Shown here in pieces: positions 8,915 to 17,127 of a stretch of 64,000 nucleotides of DNA. Both the position numbers and the translations under genes were made by a program. Numbering within the stretch: position 1 is the first letter of the stretch; each line of letters begins with the position of its first letter. The notes under the pieces are model-generated. The model did not search any database. It saw only the letters and a list, made by a program, of their open reading frames with translations, and was not told where the DNA came from. The stretch comes from Micromonospora profundi (GTDB lineage: Bacteria; Actinomycetota; Actinomycetes; Mycobacteriales; Micromonosporaceae), in NCBI RefSeq assembly GCF_011927785.1, contig NZ_JAATJK010000001.1:4063001-4127000 (forward strand). Direction: 5' to 3'.

Positions 8915-9248
8915 GCGCGACAGTTCTGTCCAACATGGACAACGTGTACGTCGAGTACGTCCGACCCGGGACGACGACCGGCGACGCCACCTGAGCGAAC
9001 GCGGGCAGCGCACAGCCCTCCGGCGACGCTTCCTGACCGATCGGCCACCGCCAGCCGCCCAGGTCTGCACCGGCCGGTGTACGCCAGTGCCGACCGGGCA
9101 GTGCGTTCGGTGCAAGGTGCCCTCAGCCACCGGTCGAGACGGTGATCGGCGGCGGCGAATCGGTGTCCAAGACTCGCTTTTCGCAGGTGGCGGGGGGTTG
9201 CTATGGTCGCCGCGACGCCGGACCTCGGCGCCGACGGGAGGGTGTGCG
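8915..9248 (+). other. Intergenic region without a recognised gene
   Basis: Nothing protein-like was seen in either strand. The last 20 bases carry the GGGAGG ribosome-binding site of the SPFH-domain gene. Confidence 0.5.
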
Positions 9249-10394
9249 ATGGGGCTGATGGACAAGCTCCGGGGCGAACTCGTCGACATCGTTGAGTGGC
9301 TGGATGACAGCCGGGACACGATCGTCTGGCGGTTCCCCCGGTACCAGAACGAGATCAAGATGGGCGCCCAGTTGGTCGTCCGGGAGTCCCAGACGGCGGT
9401 CTTCGTCAACGAGGGGAAGATCGCCGACGCCTTCCCACCGGGAACGTACACGCTGGAAACCCGGAACATGCCCATCCTGTCCACCCTCAAGGGCTGGAAG
9501 TACGGCTTCAACTCGCCGTTCAAGGCCGAGGTGTACTTCGTCAACACCCGGCAGTTCACCGACATGAAGTGGGGCACGCAGAACCCGATCATCCTGCGTG
9601 ACGCCGAGTTCGGCGTGGTCCGGGTGCGGGCGTTCGGCGCGTACGCGGCCCGGGTGGTGGACGCCTCACAGCTCCTGCGGGAGCTTGTCGGCACCGACCC
9701 GCAGTTCCGCACCGAGGAGGTGCAGGAATACCTGCGGCAGCTCATCGTGGGACGACTGGGCAACGCGCTGGCCACGGCGGGCGTGCCGCTGCTGGACCTG
9801 GCGGCGCACCAGGACGAGATCGGCCGGCGCCTCGCGGGCGTGTTGACAGCGGAGCTGGCCGAGGTCGGTATCGCGATCCCCAAGTTCGTCATCGAGAACG
9901 TCTCCGTGCCGCCGGAGGTGGAGCAGGCGCTCGACAAGCGGACCAGCATGGGCGCTGTCGGCGACCTGGGCCGGTACACCCAGTTCCAGGCGGCCAACGC
10001 CATGGAGGCCGCAGCCAAGAACCCAGGCGGCGAGGCGGGCGCCGGCATCGGGCTGGGCATGGGCATGGCCATGGGCCAGCAGATGTCCCGGGCGATGGCG
10101 GGCGGCTCGGGCGCGCCGCAGCCGGCACCAGCCGCCGCACAGCCGGCCCCCGCTCAGCCGGCCGCCGCCGAGCCGCCGCCGCTGCCGAACCAGGCGCAGT
10201 GGTACGTCGGCGTCGCCGGGCAGCGGCAGGGCCCGTACGACCTCGGTGGGCTGGCCGAGCAGGTGGGCGCGGGCACGTTGGGCCCGGACACGCTCGTCTG
10301 GCAGGCCGGCATGGCTCAGTGGCAGCCCGCCGGGCAGGTGCCGGAGCTGGCGGCGGTGCTGGCCAGCGTCCCGCCACCGCTGCCGCCGCAGTGA
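9249..10394 (+). CDS. SPFH/band-7 domain protein with C-terminal GYF_2-like domain
   Basis: This 381-residue cytoplasmic protein belongs to the bacterial group often labelled virion-core-protein-like. Residues 1-220 form an SPFH (stomatin/prohibitin) domain beginning MGLMDKLRGELVDIVEW, and a Gly/Met-rich then Pro/Ala-rich linker follows. The last 60 residues (QWYVGVAGQRQGPYDLGGL through LVWQAGMAQW) match the GYF_2 adaptor fold. Such proteins oligomerise into membrane-linked scaffolds; the exact role is unknown. A zinc-ribbon protein starts 17 bases downstream and the two are regularly paired in genomes, so they probably act together. The chosen ATG has GGGAGG upstream. Confidence 0.85.
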   Translation: MGLMDKLRGELVDIVEWLDDSRDTIVWRFPRYQNEIKMGAQLVVRESQTAVFVNEGKIADAFPPGTYTLETRNMPILSTLKGWKYGFNSPFKAEVYFVNTRQFTDMKWGTQNPIILRDAEFGVVRVRAFGAYAARVVDASQLLRELVGTDPQFRTEEVQEYLRQLIVGRLGNALATAGVPLLDLAAHQDEIGRRLAGVLTAELAEVGIAIPKFVIENVSVPPEVEQALDKRTSMGAVGDLGRYTQFQAANAMEAAAKNPGGEAGAGIGLGMGMAMGQQMSRAMAGGSGAPQPAPAAAQPAPAQPAAAEPPPLPNQAQWYVGVAGQRQGPYDLGGLAEQVGAGTLGPDTLVWQAGMAQWQPAGQVPELAAVLASVPPPLPPQ

Positions 10395-10410
10395 GGGGGC
10401 GAGTGCCGGC

Positions 10411-11502
10411 ATGAGCGAGATTGCGGTTTCCCCGCCCTCGTACGGGTGCGGGGGGTGTGGCGCCCGCGTGGAGTACACGCCGGGCGCGGCAGCGCTGAGC
10501 TGCCCGTACTGCGGGTACCGGCAGGAGGTCGCCGGTGCCGGCCGGGAGGTGCGCGAGCACGCGTACAACGAACTGGCGAGCCTGCCGCGCAAGCCGGTGG
10601 CAAGCGTCGCCGCGCACGCGTACGTCTGCCCGGCCTGCGGCGCTCACACCGAGAGCGACGCAATCGCGAAGCGCTGCCAGTTCTGCGCCACGCCACTGGT
10701 GGCGGAGAACGTGACCGGCGAGTTGATCGCGCCGGAGGCGGTGCTGCCGTTCGCTGTGGACCGGGCGGGCGTGCGCACCGCCCTGGGCACCTGGTGCCGC
10801 AGCCGCTGGTTCGCGCCGGGGAGCCTGAAGAAGGTAAGCGAGGCGGAGACGCTCAAGGGCACCTACCTGCCGCACTGGACGTTCGACGCGCGAACCGTGT
10901 CGGACTACCAGGGTCAGCGCGGTGAGCACTACTACGTCACCGAGACGTACACGGTGACTGTGGACGGCCGGCAGGAGACGCGCACCCGACAGGTGCGCCA
11001 CACCCGGTGGCACCCGGCGAGCGGCACCGTCCGCCGGGACTTCGACGACGTGCTGGTGCCCGCCACCACGCACCTGCCGGCGAAGCAGCTCGACGAGCTG
11101 GCCCCGTGGCCGCTGACCGAGGCGGTCGCGTACCACAGCGACTACCTGGCCGGATATCACGCGCTGCGCTATGACACCGAGCCCGAGGCGGGGCTCGTCG
11201 AGGCGAAGTCGCGGATGGCACCGGTCATCGAGGGGGACTGCCGGTCGGACATCGGCGGGGACGAGCAGCGGGTCTCCGCGGTGGACACCGCCTACTCGGA
11301 CGTGGCGTACAAGTTGATGCTGCTGCCGGTGTGGATCGCCGCGTACCTGCACGCCGGCAAGTCGTACCAGGTCCTGGTCAACGCCCGGACCGGCGAGGTC
11401 ATCGGCGAGCGTCCGTACAGCGCGGCGAAGATCGCGGCGGCGGTGCTGGCCGCGCTGGCGCTGGTGGCGGCGCTCGTGATGGCGTACGTGCTGAGTCGCT
11501 AG
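10411..11502 (+). CDS. Double zinc-ribbon membrane-anchored protein paired with the SPFH protein
   Basis: This 363-residue protein has two zinc-ribbon modules: CGGC with CPYC at about residues 13-34, and CPAC with CQFC at about 73-93. It resembles proteins annotated as PriA-like zinc-ribbon proteins, but no helicase domain is present. The middle is a TIM44-like/uncharacterised beta-rich region. The end carries one hydrophobic helix (AAKIAAAVLAALALVAALVM), so it is probably tail-anchored with its bulk in the cytoplasm. It forms a two-gene operon with the SPFH gene and a strong hairpin follows. Function is unknown; a scaffold or membrane-repair role is an inference from the SPFH partner. Confidence 0.75.
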   Translation: MSEIAVSPPSYGCGGCGARVEYTPGAAALSCPYCGYRQEVAGAGREVREHAYNELASLPRKPVASVAAHAYVCPACGAHTESDAIAKRCQFCATPLVAENVTGELIAPEAVLPFAVDRAGVRTALGTWCRSRWFAPGSLKKVSEAETLKGTYLPHWTFDARTVSDYQGQRGEHYYVTETYTVTVDGRQETRTRQVRHTRWHPASGTVRRDFDDVLVPATTHLPAKQLDELAPWPLTEAVAYHSDYLAGYHALRYDTEPEAGLVEAKSRMAPVIEGDCRSDIGGDEQRVSAVDTAYSDVAYKLMLLPVWIAAYLHAGKSYQVLVNARTGEVIGERPYSAAKIAAAVLAALALVAALVMAYVLSR

Positions 11503-11530
11503 CTTCTCCCCCGTCGACGGGCACGCACAG

Positions 11531-11570
11531 CGGCACGGGCCACCGGTACCGATACCGGTGGCCCGTGCCG
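11531..11570 (+). terminator. 18-bp stem-loop terminator
   Basis: Perfect 18-base arms (CGGCACGGGCCACCGGTA and its complement) enclose the loop CCGA, starting 28 bases after the zinc-ribbon gene stop. It is the most stable hairpin noticed in the window and closes the SPFH/zinc-ribbon operon. Confidence 0.85.
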
Positions 11571-11713
11571 ATGCGCTTCAGGCCGCCGAAGCGGTCCGGA
11601 TCGGTGGACGGGTCGAGGAATGCCCGAGTGGCCGATTCGCGAGTGCCGCGATCCGCAGGAGGGTGACGGCATGACAAAGGTCGGCTGAGCGACAGCGACG
11701 GAAAGGGCCCCTG

Positions 11714-12418
11714 ATGGACGCACTGAGGAAGACCTCGCTTGTCGCGGGCGTGTTCTATGTGCTCACCTTCGTATCGATTCCGACGCTCTCCCTGTACGCG
11801 CCGGTGCGCGACGCTGACTACATCGTCGGCACCACGTCGGACACCTCGGTCGCCGTCGGCGCCGCCCTCGAGGTGATCGTCGCCCTCGCCTGCATGGGCA
11901 CCGCCATCGCGCTGTATCCGGTGCTCAAGCGGCAGGGTGAAGCCCGTGCGCTGGGCTTCGTCGGCGTCCGGGTCCTCGAAGCCGCAGGCATCTTCATCGG
12001 CGTCGCGAGCCTCCTGACGGTCGTGGCCCTGCGGCGGGCCGAAGTCGGAGCGGACGCGCTCGTCACCGGTCAGATGCTTGTCGCCTTCTACGACTCGGTC
12101 TTCCTGCTCAGCCAGAGCTTCCTGCCGGCCGTGAACGCCCTGCTGCTGGGTTCCCTGCTGTACCAGGCACGCCTGGTGCCACGGGTACTCCCACTGATCG
12201 GGCTGGCGGGAGCGCCCCTGCTCGTCGCCGCCGACCTCGGCATCCTGTTCGGTCTCTGGGACCGGTTGTCCCCCGTGACGGCCCTCACCGCCCTCCCCAT
12301 CGCCGTGTGGGAGTTCTCGCTGGGCGTCTACCTGATCGTCAAGGGCTTCAAGCCCTCGCCGGTCACCGCCGACCTGGCTGTCAACGGCGTCCGGCCCGTC
12401 CAGGACGCCACCGTCTAA
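11714..12418 (+). CDS. DUF4386-type integral membrane protein
   Basis: This 234-residue protein has about six hydrophobic helices and the family layout of DUF4386: a short cytoplasmic N terminus (MDALRKTSLVAGVFYVLTF), a helix pair around ALEVIVALACMG, a central EAAGIFIGVASLL helix and QSFLPAVNALLLGSLLY. The function of the family is unknown. An AAAGGGCCCCTG stretch precedes the ATG. The gene is a single plus-strand unit that converges on the pca operon regulator, 57 bases away. Confidence 0.8.
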   Translation: MDALRKTSLVAGVFYVLTFVSIPTLSLYAPVRDADYIVGTTSDTSVAVGAALEVIVALACMGTAIALYPVLKRQGEARALGFVGVRVLEAAGIFIGVASLLTVVALRRAEVGADALVTGQMLVAFYDSVFLLSQSFLPAVNALLLGSLLYQARLVPRVLPLIGLAGAPLLVAADLGILFGLWDRLSPVTALTALPIAVWEFSLGVYLIVKGFKPSPVTADLAVNGVRPVQDATV

Positions 12419-12475
12419 CCGAGGGGCAGCGGCTGCCGCCGGCCGCGGTTCAGGCCGCGCGCCGCCGGACCTCGC

Positions 12476-13333
12476 TCATCGGCTGGCCTGTCGAATCGGG
12501 TGACCCGCGCCGCCGACGTGGGTGGCGGACGGGTCGGCACCTGCCCGGGCGTGGCCGCCCCGGACGTCCTCCTCGATACGCTTCGCGGCGGCCAGCAGCG
12601 GCGGAAGCAGGTCCCGGCGGATCACCTCGAAGGAGCCCCGGGAGGCGTGCGCGGAGACGTTGACCGCGGCGATCACCGTTCCGTTCTCGCCATGGATCGG
12701 CGCGGCGAGCGACCGCAGCCCCTCCTCCAACTCCTGGTCCACTATCGCGTACCCCTGGGCGGCGATCTTCGCCAGGACGGTCCGCAGCTTCGCCGGGTCG
12801 GTGATGGTGCGCCGCGTCAACGGCCGCAGCTGGGCCGTGGCGAGGTAGGCGTCCAGCCAGTCCGCCGGTTGCGCGGCGAGCAGCACCCGGCCCATGGACG
12901 TGGCGTACGCGGGGAAGCGGGTGCCGACGCTGATCCCCACCGTCATGATCCGCTTGGTGGGAACGCGGGCGACGTAGACCACCTCGTCGCCGTCGAGCAC
13001 CGACACCGAGCAGGACTCGCGTACCTGCGCGACAAGCGCCTCCATGTGCCGCTGCGCGACCTCGGGCAGGCTCAGGCTCGACAGGTACGCGTAGCCGAGG
13101 TCGAGAATCCGCGCCCGCAGCGAGAAGAGCCTGCCGTCGGTGTGCACGTAGCCCAACTCGACCAGTGTGTGCAGGAACCGGCGCGCGGCGGCCCGGGTCA
13201 GCCCGGTCCTGCGGGACACATCGCTGAGCGTGAGTTGCGGGTGGTCGGCGTCGAACGCCCGGATCACCGCGAGCCCGCGCTCCAGCGATTGGACGAACTC
13301 CGGCGATCTCGTCGCCTCCGCGCGCACGCTCAC
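12476..13333 (-). CDS. pcaR: IclR-family regulator of the pca operon (PcaR/PcaU type)
   Basis: This 285-residue protein has an N-terminal winged helix (residues 14-75, with SLERGLAVIRAF and LTLSDVSRRTGLTRAAARRFL) and a C-terminal IclR effector domain. The length and sequence fit the PcaR/PcaU subgroup, which senses beta-ketoadipate or protocatechuate. The GTG start overlaps the pcaC stop by four bases, making it the last gene of the operon, so it probably regulates its own transcription. Likely targets are the sites between pcaI and pobA. Whether it activates or represses cannot be told from sequence. Confidence 0.85.
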   Translation of the reverse strand: MSVRAEATRSPEFVQSLERGLAVIRAFDADHPQLTLSDVSRRTGLTRAAARRFLHTLVELGYVHTDGRLFSLRARILDLGYAYLSSLSLPEVAQRHMEALVAQVRESCSVSVLDGDEVVYVARVPTKRIMTVGISVGTRFPAYATSMGRVLLAAQPADWLDAYLATAQLRPLTRRTITDPAKLRTVLAKIAAQGYAIVDQELEEGLRSLAAPIHGENGTVIAAVNVSAHASRGSFEVIRRDLLPPLLAAAKRIEEDVRGGHARAGADPSATHVGGAGHPIRQASR

Positions 13334-13710
13334 CCGGCCTCCTGCCGCAGGGCCTCCCGGGCCACCTTGAACGCCCGGTTGGCCGCCGGTACGCCAGCGT
13401 AGACGCCGACCTGGAGCAGGACCTCCGCCACCTCCTGCCGGCTCAGTCCGTTGCGCAGCGCGGCGCGGACGTGCATCGCCAACTCCTCGTCGTGGTGCAG
13501 GGTGGCGAGCACGGCGAGGGTGATGCAACTGCGGGTACGCCGGTCGAGGCCCGGCCGGCTCCACACCTCGCCCCACGCGTAGCGGGTGATGAAGTCCTGG
13601 AAGTCGGCGGTGAACTCGTCGGTGCCGGCCACCGCGCTGTCGACGTGCGCGTCACCCAGCACCTGCCGGCGTACCGTCATGCCTGCCTCGTGCCGCTCCC
13701 TGTCGTTCAT
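13330..13710 (-). CDS. pcaC: 4-carboxymuconolactone decarboxylase
   Basis: This 126-residue enzyme of the AhpD-like fold decarboxylates gamma-carboxymuconolactone to the beta-ketoadipate enol-lactone. The sequence has the family marks GxxxxDEF, RYAWGEVWSRPGLDRRTRS, HHDEELAMHVRAALRNG and EVLLQVGVYAGVPAANRAF. The ATG overlaps the pcaD stop by four bases. Streptomyces and Rhodococcus usually fuse this domain to PcaD as PcaL. Here the two are separate frames, which is unusual for an actinomycete. Confidence 0.95.
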   Translation of the reverse strand: MNDRERHEAGMTVRRQVLGDAHVDSAVAGTDEFTADFQDFITRYAWGEVWSRPGLDRRTRSCITLAVLATLHHDEELAMHVRAALRNGLSRQEVAEVLLQVGVYAGVPAANRAFKVAREALRQEAG

Positions 13711-14486
13711 CGGTCTCCCGGTCTCTCGTCGAAGTGGTCCAACAGGAGTCGGCTCACCTGCTCGGGTTGCTCGACGTTTGCCAGGTGCGCCGCCGCGCCG
13801 ACCACTGCCAGCCGGGCACCGGGGATGCGCCCGACGATCTCGCGGGCGTGTTCCACGGAGGTGGCCCTGTCGTCGGCGCCCGCGACGACAAGTGTCGGCG
13901 CGTCGATCCGGGCCAGGTCGGGGCGCAGATCCATTGTGGCTATCGCCTCGCAGGACGCGGCGTAGCCGGCGGGGGACGTCGCGGTGAGCATGGCACGGTG
14001 GGTGGCGACCACGTCCGGTCGGTCGGCGGCGAAGCCGGGAGTGAACCAGCGGGCCACCACAGCGTCGGCGACGGCTTCCAGCCCGACGGCTCGTACCGTC
14101 GCCGCCCGGTCCCGCCACTGCTCGGGTGGGCCGAGCGACGCCGACGTGCAGAGCAGCGCCAGCCGCCGCACCCGGTCGGGCGCGTGCGCGGCGAGCCACA
14201 TGCCGACCATGCCGCCGAGGGACAGGCCCGCGTAGTGGACCCACGGCACGTCGAGGTCGTCGAGCGTCCGCAGCAGCTCACAGCCCAGAAGATCCATCGT
14301 GTACGGGCCGAACGGCACCGCCGAGCGGCCGTGGCCCAGGTGGTCGTACCGGATGACCCGGAACCGCTTCGCGAGGACCGCCGCCTGGGGTTCCCACATC
14401 GCGCCCGTGGTGCCGAGGGAGCTGCCGAGCAGCAGCACCGGCGCGTCGGCCGGTCCGTCAACTGTGGTGTGCAGCCGAGCTGTCAT
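13707..14486 (-). CDS. pcaD: 3-oxoadipate enol-lactonase
   Basis: This 259-residue alpha/beta-hydrolase opens the enol-lactone to beta-ketoadipate. The oxyanion segment is LLLGSSLGTTGAMWEPQ, RYDHLGHGRS follows, and the nucleophile elbow is GLSLGG with Ser near residue 96. The acid is in VAGADDRATS and the His in GAAHLANVEQPE, as in characterised PcaD enzymes. The gene overlaps pcaB upstream and pcaC downstream by four bases each. It stops cleanly before pcaC, so no PcaL fusion is made. Confidence 0.95.
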   Translation of the reverse strand: MTARLHTTVDGPADAPVLLLGSSLGTTGAMWEPQAAVLAKRFRVIRYDHLGHGRSAVPFGPYTMDLLGCELLRTLDDLDVPWVHYAGLSLGGMVGMWLAAHAPDRVRRLALLCTSASLGPPEQWRDRAATVRAVGLEAVADAVVARWFTPGFAADRPDVVATHRAMLTATSPAGYAASCEAIATMDLRPDLARIDAPTLVVAGADDRATSVEHAREIVGRIPGARLAVVGAAAHLANVEQPEQVSRLLLDHFDERPGDR

Positions 14487-15829
14487 GTCCGCGGCCCTCG
14501 CACGGCGGCCAGGGCGTTGTCGACGAACCGGCCGGCCGAGCCCAGCCAACGGTGCGGGTCGAGCGCCTCGTCGACCTGCGCCTCGGACAGGTGGGCGCGG
14601 ACCTGCGGGTCGGCGAGCAGTGCCGCGCGGAACGAGGGCGCCGCGGCGGCACGGGTGACCAGGTCGTGTGCGGCGTCGCGACCGAGGGCGGGTGCCAGCC
14701 GCGCGGCGACCGCCTCGGCGAGCACGAGCCCACCCGTGACGTCGAGGTTCCTGCGCATCCGCTCCGGGCGGACCTGGAGCTCGGCCAGCATCCGCGCACA
14801 CCGGCTGGCCGCGCCGCCGGCAAGGTGCAGCAGGTCGAGCAGGGGCTCCCACTCGGCGTGCCACGCGCCGGCGGCCCGTTCGTGCTCCTGCACGGCGGCG
14901 GCGAACAGTGTGGCGACGAGGCCTGGACCGCGCCGCGCGGCGGAGCCGATAAGCACCGAGTCCACCGGGTTGTGCTTGTGCGGCATCGCCGAGGAGCCGC
15001 CCCGCCCGGCCCCGCCCTCGGCGACTTCGCCGATCTCGGTCTGGGCCAGCAGCCCGACGTCGAGCGCGACCTTGCCGGTGGCCGCGAGAAGCCCACCGAG
15101 GGCGGCGGCCAGGTCGAGCCGGGGCTGTCTGCGGGTGTGCCAGGGCAGCGGGCTGGCTGGTAGACCCAGGTGCGCGGCGAACCGCTCGGCGATGTCCGGG
15201 CCGGCCGGGCCGAGCGCGGCAAGGGTGCCGACCGCGCCGCCGAGTTGCGCGGGTTGAGCGGCGCCCGCCTGCCGGAGCCGGTCCCGGGCGTCGACAAGGC
15301 CTGTCAACCAGCCGGCGGCCTTGAGCCCGAACGTGGTGGGTGCCGCCTGCTGCCCGAGGGTCCGGGCGACGAGCACCGTGTCCCGATGGGTGTCGGCGAG
15401 CCGGGCGGCGGCCTCCACGGCGGCGTCGAGGTGGCGCAGCAGCGGCCCGAGCGCCCGTACGGCCACCAGGCTCAGCGCGGTGTCGAGGATGTCCTGGCTT
15501 GTCGCGCCGATGTGCACCCAACCCTGGGCGTGCTCCGGCACTGCGGCGGTCAGCTCCCGCACCAGCGGGACGACAGGGTTGCCTGCCGCGTCGGCCGCCC
15601 GGCCGAGGGACGCCGTGTCGTACCGTTCGGCGCGGCACTGCTCGACTATCGCGTCGGCCGCGGTCGTGGGCAGGACACCGGCGTCCGCAGCGGCGCGGAC
15701 GAGCGCGGCCTCCGCGTCGAGCAGGGCCCGCAGCAGGGCCGTGTCGCCGAGTTCCTTGTCGACCTCGGGAGCGCCGGAGAGACTGCCCAGCAGCCCGTCA
15801 GACGGCGAAGAAAACTGTCTCACGGTCAC
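14483..15829 (-). CDS. pcaB: 3-carboxy-cis,cis-muconate cycloisomerase
   Basis: This 448-residue enzyme of the fumarase/aspartase superfamily cyclises 3-carboxymuconate to gamma-carboxymuconolactone. The superfamily signature GSSAMPHKHNP is present near residues 280-290, and GATSQDILDTA earlier carries the conserved substrate-binding region. The start is a GTG that overlaps the last 32 bases of pcaG; a second GTG two codons later is also possible. The length matches other PcaB proteins. It lies between the dioxygenase genes and pcaD, in pathway order. Confidence 0.95.
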   Translation of the reverse strand: MTVRQFSSPSDGLLGSLSGAPEVDKELGDTALLRALLDAEAALVRAAADAGVLPTTAADAIVEQCRAERYDTASLGRAADAAGNPVVPLVRELTAAVPEHAQGWVHIGATSQDILDTALSLVAVRALGPLLRHLDAAVEAAARLADTHRDTVLVARTLGQQAAPTTFGLKAAGWLTGLVDARDRLRQAGAAQPAQLGGAVGTLAALGPAGPDIAERFAAHLGLPASPLPWHTRRQPRLDLAAALGGLLAATGKVALDVGLLAQTEIGEVAEGGAGRGGSSAMPHKHNPVDSVLIGSAARRGPGLVATLFAAAVQEHERAAGAWHAEWEPLLDLLHLAGGAASRCARMLAELQVRPERMRRNLDVTGGLVLAEAVAARLAPALGRDAAHDLVTRAAAAPSFRAALLADPQVRAHLSEAQVDEALDPHRWLGSAGRFVDNALAAVRGPRT

Positions 15830-16370
15830 CCTGGAGGCGGATGTCGAAGCGGAGCCCGTCCGGCGCGGGACTGGCGATCAGTGTGTCCCGGCGGTCGGCG
15901 TCGACGCTGCGCAGCACGGGGTCGTCGCCGTTCGCCGCCGGCTCGTCGGGAAAGTAGAGCCGGGTCGCGAGACGGTGCAGCAGCCCTCGACCGAGGACCG
16001 ACAGGGCCAGGTGAGGTGCCTCGGTGCCGCCGTCCGGGTCGGGCAGCGGCCCCGGCTTCACTGTCAGCAGCTCGTACCACCCCTGCCCGTCGGTCTCGCT
16101 GCGCCCGAAGCCACGGAAGCCCGCCAGCGCTGGCTGCCGGGCCCCGCGCGGGTCGTCCGGGTGGTCGAAACGGCCGTCCGGGTCCGCCTGCCAGCTCTCC
16201 ACAAGCGCGTCGACAACCGGCTCCCCGGCGCCGTCGAGGATCCGGCCGCGGATCCAGAACGCCCCGGGCGTGCCCTCGGGGACGACGTACGGGCCGTCGG
16301 GCCAGCGCAGACCGATGTGCAGGTACGGCCCGACGGTCTGCGCGGGCGTCACACCCAACCGCTCACTCAT
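15798..16370 (-). CDS. pcaG: Protocatechuate 3,4-dioxygenase alpha subunit
   Basis: This 190-residue subunit pairs with PcaH to form the intradiol ring-cleavage enzyme. It has the intradiol dioxygenase beta-sandwich marks (TVGPYLHIGL, RGRILDGAGEPV, ALVESWQADPDGRF, LATRLYFPDE). It lacks the paired iron-binding Tyr/His residues, as expected for the non-catalytic alpha subunit. The start overlaps the pcaH stop by eight bases, which should keep the two subunits in equal amounts. Confidence 0.95.
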   Translation of the reverse strand: MSERLGVTPAQTVGPYLHIGLRWPDGPYVVPEGTPGAFWIRGRILDGAGEPVVDALVESWQADPDGRFDHPDDPRGARQPALAGFRGFGRSETDGQGWYELLTVKPGPLPDPDGGTEAPHLALSVLGRGLLHRLATRLYFPDEPAANGDDPVLRSVDADRRDTLIASPAPDGLRFDIRLQGDRETVFFAV

Positions 16371-17115
16371 CGTCGTCCTCGCCCTCGAAGGGAGTGCTCG
16401 CCCGGCCCCGCAGCACGATGTCGAACTCGTACGCCAGCGCCCACTCCGGCACCGTCGTGGCGTGGTCGTACCGGGCGACCATCCGGTTGCGCGCGTCCGG
16501 GTCGCGGACCGAGTTGAAGATCGGATCCTGGAAGAAGAGCGGGTCACCCGGGAAGTACATCTGCGTCACCAGGCGCTGGGTGAACGCGCGGCCGAAGAGG
16601 GAGAAGTGGATGTGCGCCGGCCGCCAGGCGTTGTCGTGGTTGCGCCACGGGTAGGCGCCGGGCTGCACTGTGATGAACCGGTAGCGCCCCCGCTCGTCGG
16701 TGAGCGCCCGGCCCCCCCCCTCGAAGTGGGGGTCGAGCGGTGCAGGCCAGGTGTCGCTCGCGTGGCGGTACCGGCCGGCGGCGTTTGCCTGCCAGATCTC
16801 GACGAGCGTGTGGGGCACCGGCCGACCGTCGCCGTCCCGGACCCGGCCGTGCACGATGATCCGCTGCCCCTGCGGCTCCCCGTCGTGTTGCCGGGTCAGG
16901 TCGTGGTCGAGGTCGCCGAGCCGGCCCTCCCCCAGAAGCGGCCCGGTGATCTCGGTCAGCCGCTGCGGCAGGTAGGTGAGCGGCTGCTTCGGCGCGCGCC
17001 CCACTGTCGACTTGTAGCCGGGGCTGAGCAGCGGCGGGTGGGCGTCGATGTCGTCGCGCCGGTACTGCGGCAGCACCAGGCCAGCGTCGGCAGGGTGGAC
17101 GGAGTTCTGGGTCAT
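16363..17115 (-). CDS. pcaH: Protocatechuate 3,4-dioxygenase beta subunit
   Basis: This 250-residue catalytic subunit cleaves protocatechuate between the hydroxyls to 3-carboxy-cis,cis-muconate. Iron ligands are visible as Tyr in GRYRHASD, Tyr in GAYPWRNHDNAW and the His pair in RPAHIHFSLFG. The N-terminal dioxygenase_N region (LTYLPQRLTEITGPL) precedes the core. A run of nine C bases (16712-16720 on the plus strand) encodes the Gly triplet before RALTDERG and could be prone to slippage. It is third in the pcaIJHGBDC order. Confidence 0.96.
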   Translation of the reverse strand: MTQNSVHPADAGLVLPQYRRDDIDAHPPLLSPGYKSTVGRAPKQPLTYLPQRLTEITGPLLGEGRLGDLDHDLTRQHDGEPQGQRIIVHGRVRDGDGRPVPHTLVEIWQANAAGRYRHASDTWPAPLDPHFEGGGRALTDERGRYRFITVQPGAYPWRNHDNAWRPAHIHFSLFGRAFTQRLVTQMYFPGDPLFFQDPIFNSVRDPDARNRMVARYDHATTVPEWALAYEFDIVLRGRASTPFEGEDDDE

Positions 17116-17127
17116 TGTCGTCTCCCG

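Noticed and set aside
12500..13402. 300-residue plus-strand frame opposite the IclR gene
   Set aside because: It is a shadow frame; the IclR protein on the other strand has complete domains.
13330..14486. A PcaL fusion broken by a sequencing error
   Set aside because: PcaD ends with a plausible C terminus and PcaC starts with its own ATG and full N terminus; the four-base overlap matches the other pca junctions.
13734..15257. 507-residue plus-strand frame over pcaD and pcaB
   Set aside because: The pca genes on the minus strand are certain; the frame is a shadow without known domains.
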